A DNA stretch of 64,000 nucleotides from Actinomycetota bacterium (GCA_963169235.1 CAUJCX010000024.1:1-64000); one strand, 5' to 3'. Positions 8,537-17,460 are shown, numbered from the stretch's first letter. Program-made: numbers and translations. The notes: generated by a model from the letters alone, not told the origin.

Positions 8537-10138
8537 TCAGCGCGCCGCCACGTCGTACAGCGTCACGGTGCCGGTGATCTCGTTGCTCACCATCAGCGTG
8601 CCGCCCTTGTGACCCCGGCCGGGGTAGAACTTCACGATCTCGGCACCGCTGTCGGGGCCGGTCGGCATCGCGGCGTAGTCGCGGTTGCTGACCCAGTCGA
8701 CCACCTGGGACGACCGCGGGTCGGTGACGTCGATCACCATCACGCCGCCGACGCGCTCGAGACCCACGAACGCGTACGTGCGCTTGCCCACCTCGCCCAC
8801 GGCGACGCCCTCGGGCTCGGGGCCCTTGTTGTCGCTGCGGCCGTCCACCGCGTTGTCGGCGTGGTCCACGTTGAACGCGGCCGGGTTGCGCGACGCGACG
8901 GTCTGCTCGAACGCGTCGCCCGAGTCCCACACCCTCGTGCCGTCCGCGGTCCACACCGTCGCCGAGCGCGAGCCGAACGCGTACAGCGCGGTGTAGCCGC
9001 TGGGGCCCTTGCCGTCGGTGGTGGACACGTTCAGGCGGCCGAGCGCGGGGTCCTTGCGCAGCGTCGCGGCGTCAGGGAACGCGGCGGGGTCGAGCGTCAG
9101 CGACTTCACGCGGGCCTCGTCGAGGAAGCCCGGGTAGTCGCGGGCGTCGCCCTCATTGGCCGTCACGTAGTACGTGCTGCCCTTCACGCGGAACGCTGCG
9201 ATGCCGTCGGGCATCGGCAGGGCATACACAGGCCAGTTGGCGATGCGGATGCCGCCGTCCTTGTCGCTCGGGTCGAAGCCGAAGCCGGCGGCGCGCCGAT
9301 CGATGCTGCCGAGCGCCGCGATGGACGTCACGCGCGCGGACTGCGCGTCGACGCGGGCCACCGCGTTGTTCTCCTGCAGCGTGACGAACACCTCGCGGCC
9401 GGTGTGGTCCCACGCCACGTACTCGGGCTCGACGTCCATGGCCACCGTGGCACCCGGGCCGTTGAGACGGATGCCGGCGGGCAGCTCGCCGTGGCGAGGG
9501 CCGCCCTCGTTGAACGCCGTGAACGTCGCCGTGGAGGCGAGCCGGGACACGTCGGGCGCCCGGCCCTTCCCGCGCAGGCGCGGGGTGTCGATGATGGTGA
9601 CGCTGCCCTCGGGGTCGACGGAGCCTGCCTGGCCGTAGCCGGACGGCTCGCCCTCGTTGGCGACCGCCACGCGCGTGCCGTTGGGCGAGAACGCCAGCAT
9701 GTCGGGCAGCGCGCCCACCGGCACCGTCGCCACGTGCGTGCCGTCGGCGCGCAGGAACACCACGTTGCCGGGGTCGGTACGGACGGGCGCCTGCACCGCG
9801 ACGGCCACCAGGTCACCGTAGGCGTCGACGCTCTGGACGCCCCCGCCGTACGGCGACAGGTCCACGCGGGTGATGCGCTGCGGCGCGGCCGGGTCGGACA
9901 CGTCCACGATGTCCAGCACGTTGTCGGAGGCGCTGGTCACGAACAGGCGGTCGCCGGACAGCGCGGCCGTCTCGCCCGAGCTCTCGCCCGTCAGGCCCGT
10001 GTCGTACGAGCCCAGCTTCGTGAGGACGGGCGCCGCGGTGGCGTCGGCGCCGGGGCGGGCGACCACGGGGGCGGAGGCGGCTACGGCGCTGGCCGCGACC
10101 AGCGCGGCCAGGGCGAGCGGACGACGGGAACGGATCAC
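8537..10138 (-). CDS. secreted choice-of-anchor I family beta-propeller protein
   Basis: A 533-residue exported protein. The N-terminus IRSRRPLALAALVAASAVAASA is a classical signal peptide, and the repeated blades (LDIVDVSDPAAPQRITRV, DMLAFSPNGTRVAVANEGEPSG, GSVTIIDTPR, EYVAWDHTGREVFVTLQENNAVARVD, YYVTANEGDARDYPGF) are those of the choice-of-anchor I / LVIVD-type propellers often found beside phosphatases. The GTG at 10138 is chosen because GGAGG is 9 bases upstream and the signal peptide begins there; the GTG at 10162 would make a longer basic leader. It may act as an extracellular binding or hydrolytic scaffold, but no enzymatic motif is clear. Confidence 0.85.
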   Translation of the reverse strand: MIRSRRPLALAALVAASAVAASAPVVARPGADATAAPVLTKLGSYDTGLTGESSGETAALSGDRLFVTSASDNVLDIVDVSDPAAPQRITRVDLSPYGGGVQSVDAYGDLVAVAVQAPVRTDPGNVVFLRADGTHVATVPVGALPDMLAFSPNGTRVAVANEGEPSGYGQAGSVDPEGSVTIIDTPRLRGKGRAPDVSRLASTATFTAFNEGGPRHGELPAGIRLNGPGATVAMDVEPEYVAWDHTGREVFVTLQENNAVARVDAQSARVTSIAALGSIDRRAAGFGFDPSDKDGGIRIANWPVYALPMPDGIAAFRVKGSTYYVTANEGDARDYPGFLDEARVKSLTLDPAAFPDAATLRKDPALGRLNVSTTDGKGPSGYTALYAFGSRSATVWTADGTRVWDSGDAFEQTVASRNPAAFNVDHADNAVDGRSDNKGPEPEGVAVGEVGKRTYAFVGLERVGGVMVIDVTDPRSSQVVDWVSNRDYAAMPTGPDSGAEIVKFYPGRGHKGGTLMVSNEITGTVTLYDVAAR

Positions 10139-10265
10139 AGGCAGAAACCTCCGGGAGACCACGGGCGAACGGACCCCGGGATGATCGCCACACCACCCGG
10201 CGACGGACCGCCATCGGCGAGGGTGTGGCAGATCTGTTGCGCGGGCCCGGCCCGTGTGCCCGGGG

Positions 10266-10760
10266 CTAGTGGAGGTACGCCGCCCAGCTCATGGGCTGAC
10301 GCGGCGCCGCGACGCTGATGAAGACGTCCGGCGGCGGCGGCTTGGGCGTGGTGGCGGGGATCATCCCCACCTCCTCCGGCAGCCGGTCGGCCTTGCGGAT
10401 GTTGCACGGGGCGCACGACGTGACCACGTTGTCCCACCCCGAGCCGCCCCCGCGGCTGCGGGGGATGACGTGGTCGACGGTGAGGTGGGCAGCTGAGCCG
10501 CAGTACTGGCAGCGGAACCCGTCGCGGGCGAACACGGCGCGCCGCGAGATGCGGCGCTTCTCGTTGCGGGGCACGCGCACATAGGTGATGAGGCGGATCA
10601 CCAGCGGGTGCACGTGGCTGGCGGCGGCCGAGCGCAACTGGCGGGCGGCTTTCTCGAGCACCTCCGCCTTGTTCTTCAGCACGAGGACGACGGCGCGTTG
10701 CAGCGAGCAGACGTTGATCGGCTCGTAGGTCGCGTTCAAGACGAGTACCTGCTGCGCCAC
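10266..10760 (-). CDS. HNH endonuclease
   Basis: A 164-residue protein. The N-terminal part (VLVLNATYEPINVCSLQRAV) is typical of actinobacterial stand-alone HNH proteins. The HNH core is intact: CQYC and CAPC form the zinc-binding pairs around DHVIPRSRGG and WDNVV. The conserved Asp-His gives the general base. Such genes are widespread, chromosomal and usually not linked to restriction modules, and their role is unclear. There is no methyltransferase or phage gene nearby. The start is GTG at 10760 with only a weak GGGGTG upstream; a TACAAT box lies 39 bases further out. Confidence 0.9.
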   Translation of the reverse strand: MAQQVLVLNATYEPINVCSLQRAVVLVLKNKAEVLEKAARQLRSAAASHVHPLVIRLITYVRVPRNEKRRISRRAVFARDGFRCQYCGSAAHLTVDHVIPRSRGGGSGWDNVVTSCAPCNIRKADRLPEEVGMIPATTPKPPPPDVFISVAAPRQPMSWAAYLH

Positions 10761-10798
10761 CGCACACCCCTACATCGAGGGACCGCGTGAGTGTGCGG

Positions 10799-10804
10799 AT
10801 TGTA
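10799..10804 (-). promoter_or_regulatory. -10 box (TACAAT) for the HNH gene
   Basis: TACAAT on the minus strand in the 256-bp intergenic space, giving a leader of about 32 bases. It is one of the best -10 matches in the window; no -35 is evident. Confidence 0.45.
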
Positions 10805-11016
10805 GCCATCCGCGCAACCGGCACGCCGCACGCGAGTGCGCGACATCTTCGACACACCCGCCGGGCCTGATGGGTGGCGGGCGACGCGGACAGGACGAAC
10901 CCGTGTCGGCTCGCGTTCCGCCGCCCGCCCGGCGGGACGTGCCGCGCGAACCGGTCGCCGGGCGCGCACGCGGGGCGCGGGCCAGAATGGCCCCTCCCCG
11001 ACCCGGACGGTCGCCC

Positions 11017-11973
11017 GTGCCCCGCACCATCCTTCTCGCCGGCGCCGCGTGCGCCGCCCTCGCCCCGTGCGCGCCCGCGGCGGCCCAGACACCGCTGGTG
11101 CTGGTGTACGACACCGACGCGGGCGTCCACGCCCTGGTGAACCCGGCCTCCGGGCCAGGGCTCACCCCGGGCCGCGGCGCCTTGCGCCAGGAGCCCGGCC
11201 CCGGCGGCATGCTGACCGGCGGCGACCCCACCCGGTTCGCCGTGGCCAAGGTCAGCGGCGCGGACTTGGAGCACATGTCGCCCCGGGCGATGGCCTCCTT
11301 GCTGCGGGCCCGCATCCGCCGCGGCGAGCACGGCGCCCAGGCGCACCTGGTGACCGTCGACGAGCTCGGCGCGCCGTACGCCGACGCCCGTCCCCGGCGC
11401 GTGGTGCGGGGCGCGCGGCTGCCCCGCGTCTCTCCGCGCTGGCCGGGTTCACGCTTCACGCAGGCGATGCGGCTGCTCGACCGTCCCAGCCCGTACGGCG
11501 GCACGTGGGCGTCGCGCGTGCACGTCTACCTCGCCCCCACCGTGCACAGCTCCATCGCGGCGGGACGCGGGCCGCAGCGCAACCTGGGCCGCGACGGCAA
11601 GCCGCACCTGCGCAGCTGGCGGGCCGTGATGCCGGGCCTCGCCCTGGCCGGCGGGGTGCACCTGCAGATGTACCACGCCCGCGGCGGGGCGCGGTGGGCG
11701 TTCACGGCGGGCGAGTGGCGGAGGGTGCCCGCCGCCACCGTGGGGCTGCTGCGCCGCTACGGGGGCGACGCGGCCCGCGTCCACTTCGTGATGTCCGCCG
11801 TGGGCATGCCCGCCGGGGCCCCCGCCGGGTGCGGCTCGCCGGCGGCGTGCACGTGGACGCTGGCGTCGTCCACCCCGTGGGGACGCACCGTGCTCGCCAA
11901 CGGTCCCGGCGTCTACCGCATCGGACCGGACGCGCCCGACTGGCTGGCGCAGTTCAACGCGCGCTTCCCCTGA
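11017..11973 (+). CDS. secreted protein of unknown function, tandem copy 1
   Basis: A 318-residue exported protein I cannot place in a family. Signal peptide: PRTILLAGAACAALAPCAPAAAQ. The mature part shares long blocks with the next gene: ALVNPASGPGLTP, SPYGGTWASRVHVYLAP, RNLGRDGKPH, MPGLALAGGVHLQMYHA, and a C-terminal TVLANGPGVYRIG. Two cysteines (CGSPAACTW) are conserved in both copies and may form a disulfide. Conserved His, Tyr and Trp residues look like a binding or catalytic pocket. The GTG at 11017 matches the start of the second copy; an in-frame ATG ten codons upstream is possible. The two copies are separated by 54 bp and most likely arose by tandem duplication. Confidence 0.78.
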   Translation: MPRTILLAGAACAALAPCAPAAAQTPLVLVYDTDAGVHALVNPASGPGLTPGRGALRQEPGPGGMLTGGDPTRFAVAKVSGADLEHMSPRAMASLLRARIRRGEHGAQAHLVTVDELGAPYADARPRRVVRGARLPRVSPRWPGSRFTQAMRLLDRPSPYGGTWASRVHVYLAPTVHSSIAAGRGPQRNLGRDGKPHLRSWRAVMPGLALAGGVHLQMYHARGGARWAFTAGEWRRVPAATVGLLRRYGGDAARVHFVMSAVGMPAGAPAGCGSPAACTWTLASSTPWGRTVLANGPGVYRIGPDAPDWLAQFNARFP

Positions 11974-12027
11974 CGGCCTCACGCCCCGCGCGACCGGTGC
12001 CGATAACGGGGTGGAGGAGGAAGCCCC

Positions 12028-12990
12028 ATGCCCCGTATGCGTTTCACGATCACCGTCGCCATCGCCGCCGCCGCCGCGGTCGCCGCCACCGCCACCGCCC
12101 AGGAGCGCCTGACGCTCGTCTACGACGAGCAGCAGTACGTGGAGCGGCTGGTGAACCCCGCGTCCGGACCGGGCCTCACCCCGGCGCGCGGAGCGCTGCG
12201 CCAGGACCCCGGCGCCGGGGGCATGCTCACCGGCGGTGACGAGAACCCGTTCAAGGTCGCGAAGGTCAGCGGGCGGGCGCTGGCCGGCATGAGCGCCGCG
12301 CAGATGGCGGCCGCCCTGAAGACCCAGATCGTGCAGGGCGAGTACGGGGCCACGTCGCACCTGGTCACCATCGACGAGATCGGCAAGACGTTCGGCGACG
12401 AGCGCCCCCGCCAGATGGTGCGCAACGCCGCGCTGCCGGCGATCAGCCCGTCGTCGCCCGGCGCGCGTTTCTCGGCGGCCATGGCGATGCTGAACACGCC
12501 CAGCCCGTACGGCGGCACGTGGGCGTCGCGCGTGCACGTCTACCTCGCCCCCGCCGTGCACTCGGCGATCGGCGCGGGCCGCGGCACGCACCGCAACCTC
12601 GGCCGCGACGGCAAGCCGCACTTCCAGAGCTGGCGCGGCCTGATGCCGGGCCTGGCCCTGGCCGGCGGCGTGCACCTGCAGATGTACCACGGCGCCGGCG
12701 CGAACCGGTTCGCGTTCACCGCCACCGAGTGGCGCACCGTGCCGTCCGCGTTCGTCGGCCTGCTGGGCCGCTACGGCGGCAGCGCCTCCCGCGTGCACTT
12801 CCTGTTCTCGGACGTCGGTGCCCCCGCGGGCGCGCCCGCGTCGTGCGGCGCACCGGTGGCGTGCGAGTGGACGCTGGCCGAGGCGACCCCGGCCGGCAAG
12901 ACCGTGCTGGCCAACGGTCCGGGCGTCTACCGCATCGGCGCCGAGGCCGACGCCTGGCTCGTGGAGTACAACAAGCGCTTCCCCGGCTGA
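12028..12990 (+). CDS. secreted protein of unknown function, tandem copy 2
   Basis: A 320-residue paralogue of the preceding gene, well over half identical by eye across the mature region. Signal peptide: RMRFTITVAIAAAAAVAATATA, cleaved before QERLTLVYDE. It keeps SPYGGTWASRVHVYLAP, RNLGRDGKPHFQSWRGLMPG, LALAGGVHLQMYHG and the paired cysteines (CGAPVACEW). It carries its own strong ribosome site (GGAGGAGG, 6-9 bases before ATG) and a GATAAC box upstream, so it may be expressed independently of copy 1. The main differences are in the N-terminal third, suggesting divergent partners or ligands. Confidence 0.8.
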   Translation: MPRMRFTITVAIAAAAAVAATATAQERLTLVYDEQQYVERLVNPASGPGLTPARGALRQDPGAGGMLTGGDENPFKVAKVSGRALAGMSAAQMAAALKTQIVQGEYGATSHLVTIDEIGKTFGDERPRQMVRNAALPAISPSSPGARFSAAMAMLNTPSPYGGTWASRVHVYLAPAVHSAIGAGRGTHRNLGRDGKPHFQSWRGLMPGLALAGGVHLQMYHGAGANRFAFTATEWRTVPSAFVGLLGRYGGSASRVHFLFSDVGAPAGAPASCGAPVACEWTLAEATPAGKTVLANGPGVYRIGAEADAWLVEYNKRFPG

Positions 12991-13031
12991 CCCGGGCGGC
13001 GCCCGCCGGGGGCGCCGTGACGTGGCATCAC

Positions 13032-13037
13032 TATCCT
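13032..13037 (+). promoter_or_regulatory. -10 box (TATCCT) of a leaderless promoter
   Basis: TATCCT is followed by 8 bases and the GTG at 13046, and no ribosome site is present. This is the layout of a leaderless transcript for the TyrA/PheA-like fusion gene. Confidence 0.45.
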
Positions 13038-13045
13038 CGGCGGCG

Positions 13046-15361
13046 GTGACCGACTCCGCCGCCATACCCGCGCCCGAGCGCCTCGTCGTGGTGGGAGCCG
13101 CCGCCGGGGCCGGGCGGGTGCTGTGCCAGCACGTCTTCGGGCGCATGCCGTGGCGCACCGTGCTGCTGATCGACCTCCCCGGCCAGGCCGCAACGCTGCA
13201 CGAGGCCGGCGACGCGTTCGCCGAGCCCCCGGTGCTGGCCACGTACGACGGCGAGCGCCTGCACGACGTGCGCGGCACGTCCGTGCTGGCCGCGCCGGGC
13301 ACGCTGGTATGCCTGGCCGTGCCGCAGACGCACCTGGGCACCGTGGCGGCGGCGTTCACGCCGCGGCTGGCCGCCGACGCCGTGGTGGTGGAGACGGCCC
13401 CGATGAAGCGGGCCGCCCAGCTGACGCTGCAGCCGGTGGTCGGCGCGCGCCACGCGTTCGGCGTCCGCCCGCTGTTCGACTCGCTGGCGCGCAGCCTGGC
13501 GGGCCAGACGATCGTGCTGACCCACGACGGCGCCGAGCCGCCGGTCGCGGCCTGGCTGCGGGGGCACGTCGAGGCCCTCGGCGGCATCGTGCAGACCACC
13601 ACGCCCGACGGTCACGACCGCGCCATGGCCACGGTGCAGACGCTCACGCAGCAGACGCTGATGGCGTTCGCGGACGCGGTGGCGTGCAGCGGGCTCGACA
13701 TCGAGGACGCGCTGTGGGCCATGCGCACCCCCAGCTTCGAGACCCTGCTGGGGCTGGCGGTGCGGACGCTCGCCGAACCCCAGCAGCCCGCCGTGGCCGC
13801 GCGCCAGGCGCAGGCCGAGGCCCGGGACGTGAGCCACCGGCTGACCGAGGCGGCCGCCGCCCTCGCCGCCATCGTGGGCCGCGACGACCCCGCGCTCACC
13901 CGGACGGCCCTCACCCGGCTGCGCGACCACTTCTCGGGCAGCCTGTTCGAGACCATCCACGGCACGGCGTCCGCCGTCGTCAGCGCGACCCAGGCCAAGC
14001 GGGCGGGCCTGGCGCGCCACCGCCGGGACGCGACCCCCGTGGGCATCGTCACCGCCGACCGGCCGGACGACCTGCGCGTGGGCACCATCGTGGAGCTCAC
14101 CCCCACCACCGTCACGCTGGACGAGGTGCTGGTGGGCACCCGTGGCGATGCCGTGCTGCTCTCGGGCGAGGGCGTGCGCAACGCGCGCGCGCTGGGAGTG
14201 GGCGGCAAGCCGCGGCGCACGGCGTTCGCGATGGGGCGCATCGACGTGCTGGCGGGCGCCGAGCTGGACGCCCACCTCGACGCGTGGCTCGCCCACATCC
14301 GCCGCGACGTCCGCTTTCTGGTGCCCGAGTCGATCGCCGGTGAGGGCGTCACCCACGTGCTGTCGCAGGTGCCGCGCGTGCGCGACGCCCGGGTGGTGTC
14401 CGAGGTGGTGCGCACCGGGCAGCGGGCCGTGGTGGTGCGCGTGGGCATCCGCGCCGATGCCGACGTCGACGCCACGGTGGAGGACCTGCGCCAGCGCGTG
14501 GCCGACGCGTACGCCTGGCCCCGCGGCCTGTCGCTACCGCGGCGGCATGCGCACCCCGTGGCCGTGCACTACCTGGGGCCCGCGGGAACGTTCTCCGAGA
14601 CGGGGGCGCGGCACTGCGCGGCCGGCCTGGGCCTGGCCGACGCCCCGCTCAACGCGCTCGGAAGCTTCGAGCAGGTGCTCGCGGCCGTCCACAGCGGCCA
14701 CATCGGCGTGCTGCCCATCGTCAGCTCGTCGTCGGGCCTCGTCGAGCGGGCCGCGCAGGCGCTCCTGGATCGCGGTCGCGGCATCGAGGCGGGCGGCGTG
14801 GCGGACGTGCCGGTGCGTTTCGACGCGTACGTGCCCGACGGCTGTCACCTGGAGGACCTGCGGGGCGCCGACGTGCTCAGCCATCCCCAGGCGCTACGCC
14901 AGTGCGCCCGCTTCATCGCCCGGTGGCGCCTGAACCCGGTGGAGACCGCGTCCACCGCGGAGGCCGGACGCGCGATCGCCCGGGGCGGCACCCCGGCCGT
15001 GGCGCTGGCGGGCGCCGGCCTCGGCGAGACGTTCGGCCTGCGCGTCGCCGAGCGCGAGGTGGACGACCTGTCCGGGTCGCTGACGCGCTTCCTCGTGCTG
15101 GGCGCGCAGGGCACGTTCGGCGCGCTCACCGGGGGCAGCGACCCCACGCTGCGCTCGCTGTGGGTCGCGGCCGGGCGCCAGCACGTCGCGGACGTGCTCA
15201 GCGGGCCGGGGCCCGCGTTCGACGAGCTGATCCAGGGCCGCACGGGCATGGTGCTGCTGGTCACCAGCCGCACCGGCGCGGACGCGGGGGCGGACGGCGC
15301 CGTGTACCTGGGGCGGCTGCCGTGGACGCCGCGCACGCCGCTGGTGCGGCTGGAGGCCTAA
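13046..15361 (+). CDS. prephenate dehydrogenase-prephenate dehydratase-like fusion with altered active sites
   Basis: A 771-residue protein of three parts. Residues about 10-310 follow prephenate dehydrogenase (TyrA): a Rossmann start (VVVGAAAGAGRVL), VETAPMK, GHDRAMATVQTLTQQTL. Where TyrA enzymes have the catalytic HPMFGP motif this protein has RPLFDS (R141-S146). Residues about 335-500 are a linker region I cannot assign. Residues about 505-690 follow prephenate dehydratase (PheA): YLGPAGTFSETGA, then LPIVSSSSG (556-564) in place of the usual PIENS, and SLTRF (T680 kept) in place of NxTRF. No ACT regulatory module with ESRP follows. It may be a pseudoenzyme, a regulator, or an enzyme of changed specificity. 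Its stop overlaps the convergent DUF4446 gene by 4 bp. Confidence 0.72.
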   Translation: MTDSAAIPAPERLVVVGAAAGAGRVLCQHVFGRMPWRTVLLIDLPGQAATLHEAGDAFAEPPVLATYDGERLHDVRGTSVLAAPGTLVCLAVPQTHLGTVAAAFTPRLAADAVVVETAPMKRAAQLTLQPVVGARHAFGVRPLFDSLARSLAGQTIVLTHDGAEPPVAAWLRGHVEALGGIVQTTTPDGHDRAMATVQTLTQQTLMAFADAVACSGLDIEDALWAMRTPSFETLLGLAVRTLAEPQQPAVAARQAQAEARDVSHRLTEAAAALAAIVGRDDPALTRTALTRLRDHFSGSLFETIHGTASAVVSATQAKRAGLARHRRDATPVGIVTADRPDDLRVGTIVELTPTTVTLDEVLVGTRGDAVLLSGEGVRNARALGVGGKPRRTAFAMGRIDVLAGAELDAHLDAWLAHIRRDVRFLVPESIAGEGVTHVLSQVPRVRDARVVSEVVRTGQRAVVVRVGIRADADVDATVEDLRQRVADAYAWPRGLSLPRRHAHPVAVHYLGPAGTFSETGARHCAAGLGLADAPLNALGSFEQVLAAVHSGHIGVLPIVSSSSGLVERAAQALLDRGRGIEAGGVADVPVRFDAYVPDGCHLEDLRGADVLSHPQALRQCARFIARWRLNPVETASTAEAGRAIARGGTPAVALAGAGLGETFGLRVAEREVDDLSGSLTRFLVLGAQGTFGALTGGSDPTLRSLWVAAGRQHVADVLSGPGPAFDELIQGRTGMVLLVTSRTGADAGADGAVYLGRLPWTPRTPLVRLEA

Positions 15362-15873
15362 ACCGCGCCGTCGGCGCCGGGCCTGCCCCCGCGGAGCGCC
15401 AGCGCGATGGCGCGCTCCTCCTCGGGCGACAGCCGCTGCGACGAGACCCCCTCGTGGATCTCCTTCACGTACATGCGGGCGTGGTCGCGCGCGTGCAGGC
15501 ACGAGATCACGGTGCCGGCCGCGGTCTGGTCGAGCAGCGCCAGCGACCACGACTGGCTGCCGCCCATGTCGCGGTAGGCGTCGTAGCGCACCAGGCCCTG
15601 GAACCGGATGACCGTGGAGAGCTCGGACGCCACGTGCTGCGACTGGCGGTCGACCAGCGCATGCAGGTCGGTGAGATCGGTGCGCAGCGCCCGGGCCTGG
15701 TCGAGCAGCGCGGCCTGGCCGTCCACCAGGTTGGCCGGCTCTCCATCGCCCAGCAGCATGCGCTGCGCCGCGCGGGTTCGGCGCACGCGCACCCACAGGA
15801 TGACGGCCAGCACCAGTGCCGCCACCCCGGGGACGGCGGCCCCGGCGATGGCGGCGAGGGTGATGGAATCCAC
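15358..15873 (-). CDS. DUF4446 family single-pass membrane protein
   Basis: A 171-residue protein. One N-terminal membrane segment (AAVPGVAALVLAVILWVRV, about residues 12-30) is followed by a helical stretch and then by the DUF4446 signature: VIRFQGLVRYDAYRDMGGSQSWSLALLDQTAAGTVIS and ARMYVKEIHEG. The family is common in actinobacteria and firmicutes, with no defined role. The start is GTG at 15873. The gene converges on the TyrA/PheA-like gene and their stop codons overlap on opposite strands, so no terminator fits between them. Confidence 0.88.
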   Translation of the reverse strand: MDSITLAAIAGAAVPGVAALVLAVILWVRVRRTRAAQRMLLGDGEPANLVDGQAALLDQARALRTDLTDLHALVDRQSQHVASELSTVIRFQGLVRYDAYRDMGGSQSWSLALLDQTAAGTVISCLHARDHARMYVKEIHEGVSSQRLSPEEERAIALALRGGRPGADGAV

Positions 15874-15894
15874 GGCGTCCCGATCGCCGGCGGG

Positions 15895-17412
15895 CTAGCC
15901 CGCCGTGATGACGATCTGGAACTCCTGGCGGTTGTTGTCGGTGTTCGTCTCGCCGCTGACCTGGCCCGACTCGATCACCAACTGCCCCTCCTTGCCGGCC
16001 ACCCACGCACCGCTCGCGGGGCCGGGCACCGACACCTGCTTGGACGCACCCGACGCGAGCGACGGGATGGTGACGGTCTGGGTGTCGACCGCGTCCGCCG
16101 TGCCCGGGTAGTACAGCTGCGCCGTCACCTTGATGTCGGTCTCCGGGAAGTCGCCGCCGTTCTTGACGTTGACCACCCACTTCAGCTCGGAGCCCGCCGG
16201 GATGTTGTTGGCGCCCGACGCGGACAGCGCCTGCCCGGACGGATCGGCCGTCACGCCCTCGACGCTGGTGCCGCGCTTGCCGCCGGACGCGTTGGTGTTC
16301 TTGGTGCCACCGCTCTTCATGCTCTTCAGCAGCGACGCGGCGCCCGCGTCGCTGGCGAACTTGTCGTTGGTGCCGGTGAGGAACAGCGTGTTGGACGCCA
16401 CCTCCAGGCCGTCGATGCTCTCCTGCCGGATCTTGGCGGCCGCCACCGTCGCGTACTCGTCCTGGTACACCACGTCGCTGGCGAGGAAGCGCTTCATCGG
16501 GTCGGACAGCTGACGCGACGCCGCGTTGGCGTTCTCACCGCGCATCACGTTGGGGATGATCTGCGACAGCAGGCTGAGGCCGCTGGCGCGCATGCGCAGC
16601 GACATCTGCAGCGCCCGGTCGGCATCGGCCAGGCCGTCGGGCGGCGACAGGGCGTCCCCGCGCTTCACCAGCGCCTTCGCGTCGACCGCCAGCTTGTCGA
16701 CCTCGGTGCGCAGGGCCGCCGCGTTCTTGCCGTCGGTGTTCTGCAGCACCTGGATGAGTTTCTTGCCGTCGGCCGACGACTGGTCGGCCAGCTGTCCGGC
16801 CTCGTTGACGTACGACTTGTACGAACCCACCATCTGGTTGCGCTGGCGGTCCTTGATGAACAGCCACAGGCCGAACACCAGGAGGATGCCGATGAGCGCG
16901 AACACCGCCAGCCGGGCCATGGGGTTCGACAGAAGGGCCGCGGGTCCGTCGGGGGGCCTGCGCGACGAGCCGCCGCCGCGGACTCCGGCCGCCCGGGAGC
17001 GACCTCCGCGCGAGCGCCGGGCGCCGGACGTGCGGCTGGATCCCGACGGGCGGGTGCGCCGCGGCCGGGGGGCCTCGTCGACGTCGTCCCCTGCGCCCAC
17101 GTCGGCGCGACCGCCACGGGGGCGCAGGCCACCGCGCTTGGACGACCGGCGGGAACCGGGCGGCGGCTCGTCACCCTGCGCGATGTCGTCGAAGCCGAAG
17201 TCCTCCACCGGCGGCTGCGCCGCGGCGGGCGGCGGTTCGGCCAGGTAGTCGTCCTCCTCGAAGAACGCCCGGGGCGTCTCGGGCTCGGGGATGTCGGCGA
17301 ACGACTGGTCCAGTTCGTCGAACTCGCGGTCCGACTTCGGCTCGGGGCGCGGGGCGCGGCCCGTCGCGCCGGTGTCGCCGGACTCGACGTCCGGGCGATC
17401 CTCGTCAGCCAT
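15895..17412 (-). CDS. single-pass membrane protein with disordered cytoplasmic N-terminus
   Basis: A 505-residue protein, not recognised as a named family. Residues 1-165 are acidic and then Arg/Gly/Ser-rich and surely disordered. One membrane helix (MARLAVFALIGILLVFGLWLFI) begins near residue 165. Outside it lie a helical region with a kinase-sensor-like mix of charged heptads (NQMVGSYKSYVNEAGQLADQ) and a C-terminal beta domain (LKWVVNVKNGGDFPETDIKV, TVTIPSLASGASKQVSVP, TNTDNNRQEFQIVI) like CARDB/DUF11-type adhesion folds. It stands 21 bp upstream of the DUF4446 gene on the same strand, so the two may be co-transcribed. ATG at 17412. Confidence 0.72.
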   Translation of the reverse strand: MADEDRPDVESGDTGATGRAPRPEPKSDREFDELDQSFADIPEPETPRAFFEEDDYLAEPPPAAAQPPVEDFGFDDIAQGDEPPPGSRRSSKRGGLRPRGGRADVGAGDDVDEAPRPRRTRPSGSSRTSGARRSRGGRSRAAGVRGGGSSRRPPDGPAALLSNPMARLAVFALIGILLVFGLWLFIKDRQRNQMVGSYKSYVNEAGQLADQSSADGKKLIQVLQNTDGKNAAALRTEVDKLAVDAKALVKRGDALSPPDGLADADRALQMSLRMRASGLSLLSQIIPNVMRGENANAASRQLSDPMKRFLASDVVYQDEYATVAAAKIRQESIDGLEVASNTLFLTGTNDKFASDAGAASLLKSMKSGGTKNTNASGGKRGTSVEGVTADPSGQALSASGANNIPAGSELKWVVNVKNGGDFPETDIKVTAQLYYPGTADAVDTQTVTIPSLASGASKQVSVPGPASGAWVAGKEGQLVIESGQVSGETNTDNNRQEFQIVITAG

Positions 17413-17460
17413 CGCCTATTTCTTTCGCTCTGAGAACAATGCGCGGTCTACCTGGGTAGG

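Noticed and set aside
10266-10760. HNH gene as part of a restriction or defence system
   Set aside because: No methyltransferase, helicase, phage or toxin gene is adjacent; stand-alone HNH genes of this type are common in actinobacterial core genomes.
11449-13602. A 717-codon antisense frame spanning both secreted paralogues
   Set aside because: It mirrors the repeated blocks of the sense genes and has low-complexity composition and no signal or domain.
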